Part shown: piece by piece, positions 6,134-6,530 of the stretch
How the letters are laid out: each line of letters begins with the position of its first letter
Position numbering within the stretch: the first letter of the stretch is position 1
Source: Amoebophilaceae bacterium
Lineage (GTDB): Bacteria; Bacteroidota; Bacteroidia; Cytophagales; Amoebophilaceae
Assembly: GCA_023257955.1 (NCBI GenBank)
Contig: JALRAY010000051.1
Span: 1 to 6,530 of the forward strand
Direction of reading: 5' to 3'
DNA: 6,530 nucleotides
Translations under genes and position numbers: made by a program
The notes under the pieces: model-generated
Databases searched by the model: none
Told to the model about the DNA's origin: nothing
Seen by the model: the letters and a program-made list of their open reading frames with translations, nothing else

Positions 6134-6530
6134 ATGGAAACACCCAAAAACACGTTTTATAGAGGCGCCATAGGCTCCGATGATTTCAAAGACTTGATCC
6201 AAAGTGGTGACTACGTAGATAAGAGCCTCTTCGTCCATGACATTCTACACGATAAGCATAAAGCAGTCCTTATCACCCGCCCCCGGCGTTGGGGCAAGTC
6301 TTCCAACATGAGTTTGCTTCAAACCTTTCTAGAGCTAGAGGTAGATAAAGCAGGGAATCCCGTGCCTGTAGCAAAAAAAAGAAAATCCAGTCTACTTTAC
6401 GGGAGGAGAATTTGTAGACAACTTTGGTACGGTACAACTGGCACCGCTCAAGGTTGCTATACTGATCGTGAAAGAAAAAGCGAAATTCTTTGGGTAACTC
6501 CCCTCCCACGTGATAATTTCAAGTCAGGCT
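6134..6530 (+). pseudogene. AAA-ATPase-like protein, frameshifted, runs off the right edge
   Basis: The ATG at 6134 starts METPKNTFYRGAIGSDDFKD, then LIQSGDYVDKSLFVHDILHD, the Walker A-like VLITRPRRWGKSSNMSLLQT (about 45-64) and FLELEVDKAGNPVPVAKK. This is the N-terminus of the AAA-ATPase-like family (P-loop variant RPRRxGK) that is multicopy in Bacteroidota symbionts. At the A8 tract 6373-6380 the zero frame turns into sequence unlike the family. The frame reached by removing one A gives ENPVYFTGGEFVDNFGTVQL and then APLKVAIL, which fits. That frame then meets TAA at 6495-6497, after which it reads LPSHVIISSQA. The last part may correspond to the family's next beta strand (PVIFIS type), with the stop replacing a Gln or Lys codon; this is inference. 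At least one lesion is certain. About 150 bases separate it from parB and hold no gene or clear promoter. Confidence 0.75.

Noticed and set aside
6273..6509. 78-codon minus-strand open frame at the right end
   Set aside because: It lies antisense to the AAA-ATPase-like gene, whose plus-strand translation carries clear family motifs.

Overview
The window looks like a piece of a Bacteroidota chromosome. The ribosomal and EF-G proteins read as Bacteroidota-type. The order rpsL-rpsG-fusA-rpsJ is the arrangement usual in that phylum. The coding starts lack obvious Shine-Dalgarno sequences, and a Bacteroidota-style promoter (TAnnTTTG box) sits in front of rpsL. Pieces of two AAA-ATPase-like genes, palindromic repeats, a broken lipoprotein gene and long poorly coding stretches suggest a decaying, repeat-rich genome. 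An intracellular symbiont related to Cardinium or Amoebophilus would fit, but that placement is inference from gene content and not a measured phylogeny.

Layout. Positions 1-148 (minus strand) hold the start of an AAA-ATPase-like gene killed by a stop at codon 27. Positions 149-481 hold nothing I can name. Positions 531-744 contain four copies of a GTCATTGCGAG-type palindromic repeat and a 13-bp tandem duplication. These merge into the 3' end of a broken minus-strand lipoprotein gene (660-1042) that has a very clear lipobox but a one-base frameshift near its start. Positions 1153-4633 carry the intact str operon on the minus strand: rpsL, rpsG, fusA, rpsJ. Positions 4634-5084 form a divergent intergenic region with the probable str promoter. 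Positions 5085-5984 encode a complete ParB on the plus strand. From 6134 to the right edge is a second AAA-ATPase-like gene, with a frameshift at an A8 tract and a later nonsense codon.

How the genes work together. The only clearly functional genes are the translation cluster (30S proteins S12, S7 and S10 plus elongation factor G) and parB, a chromosome segregation protein present here without parA. The two AAA-ATPase-like fragments are close paralogues pointing outwards in opposite directions, so they flank the functional block as an inverted pair. I see no complete undescribed system. The points most worth a second look are the S12 protein, which differs from the near-universal sequence at all the main streptomycin-associated positions, and the lipoprotein gene whose 3' end is built from palindromic repeats.
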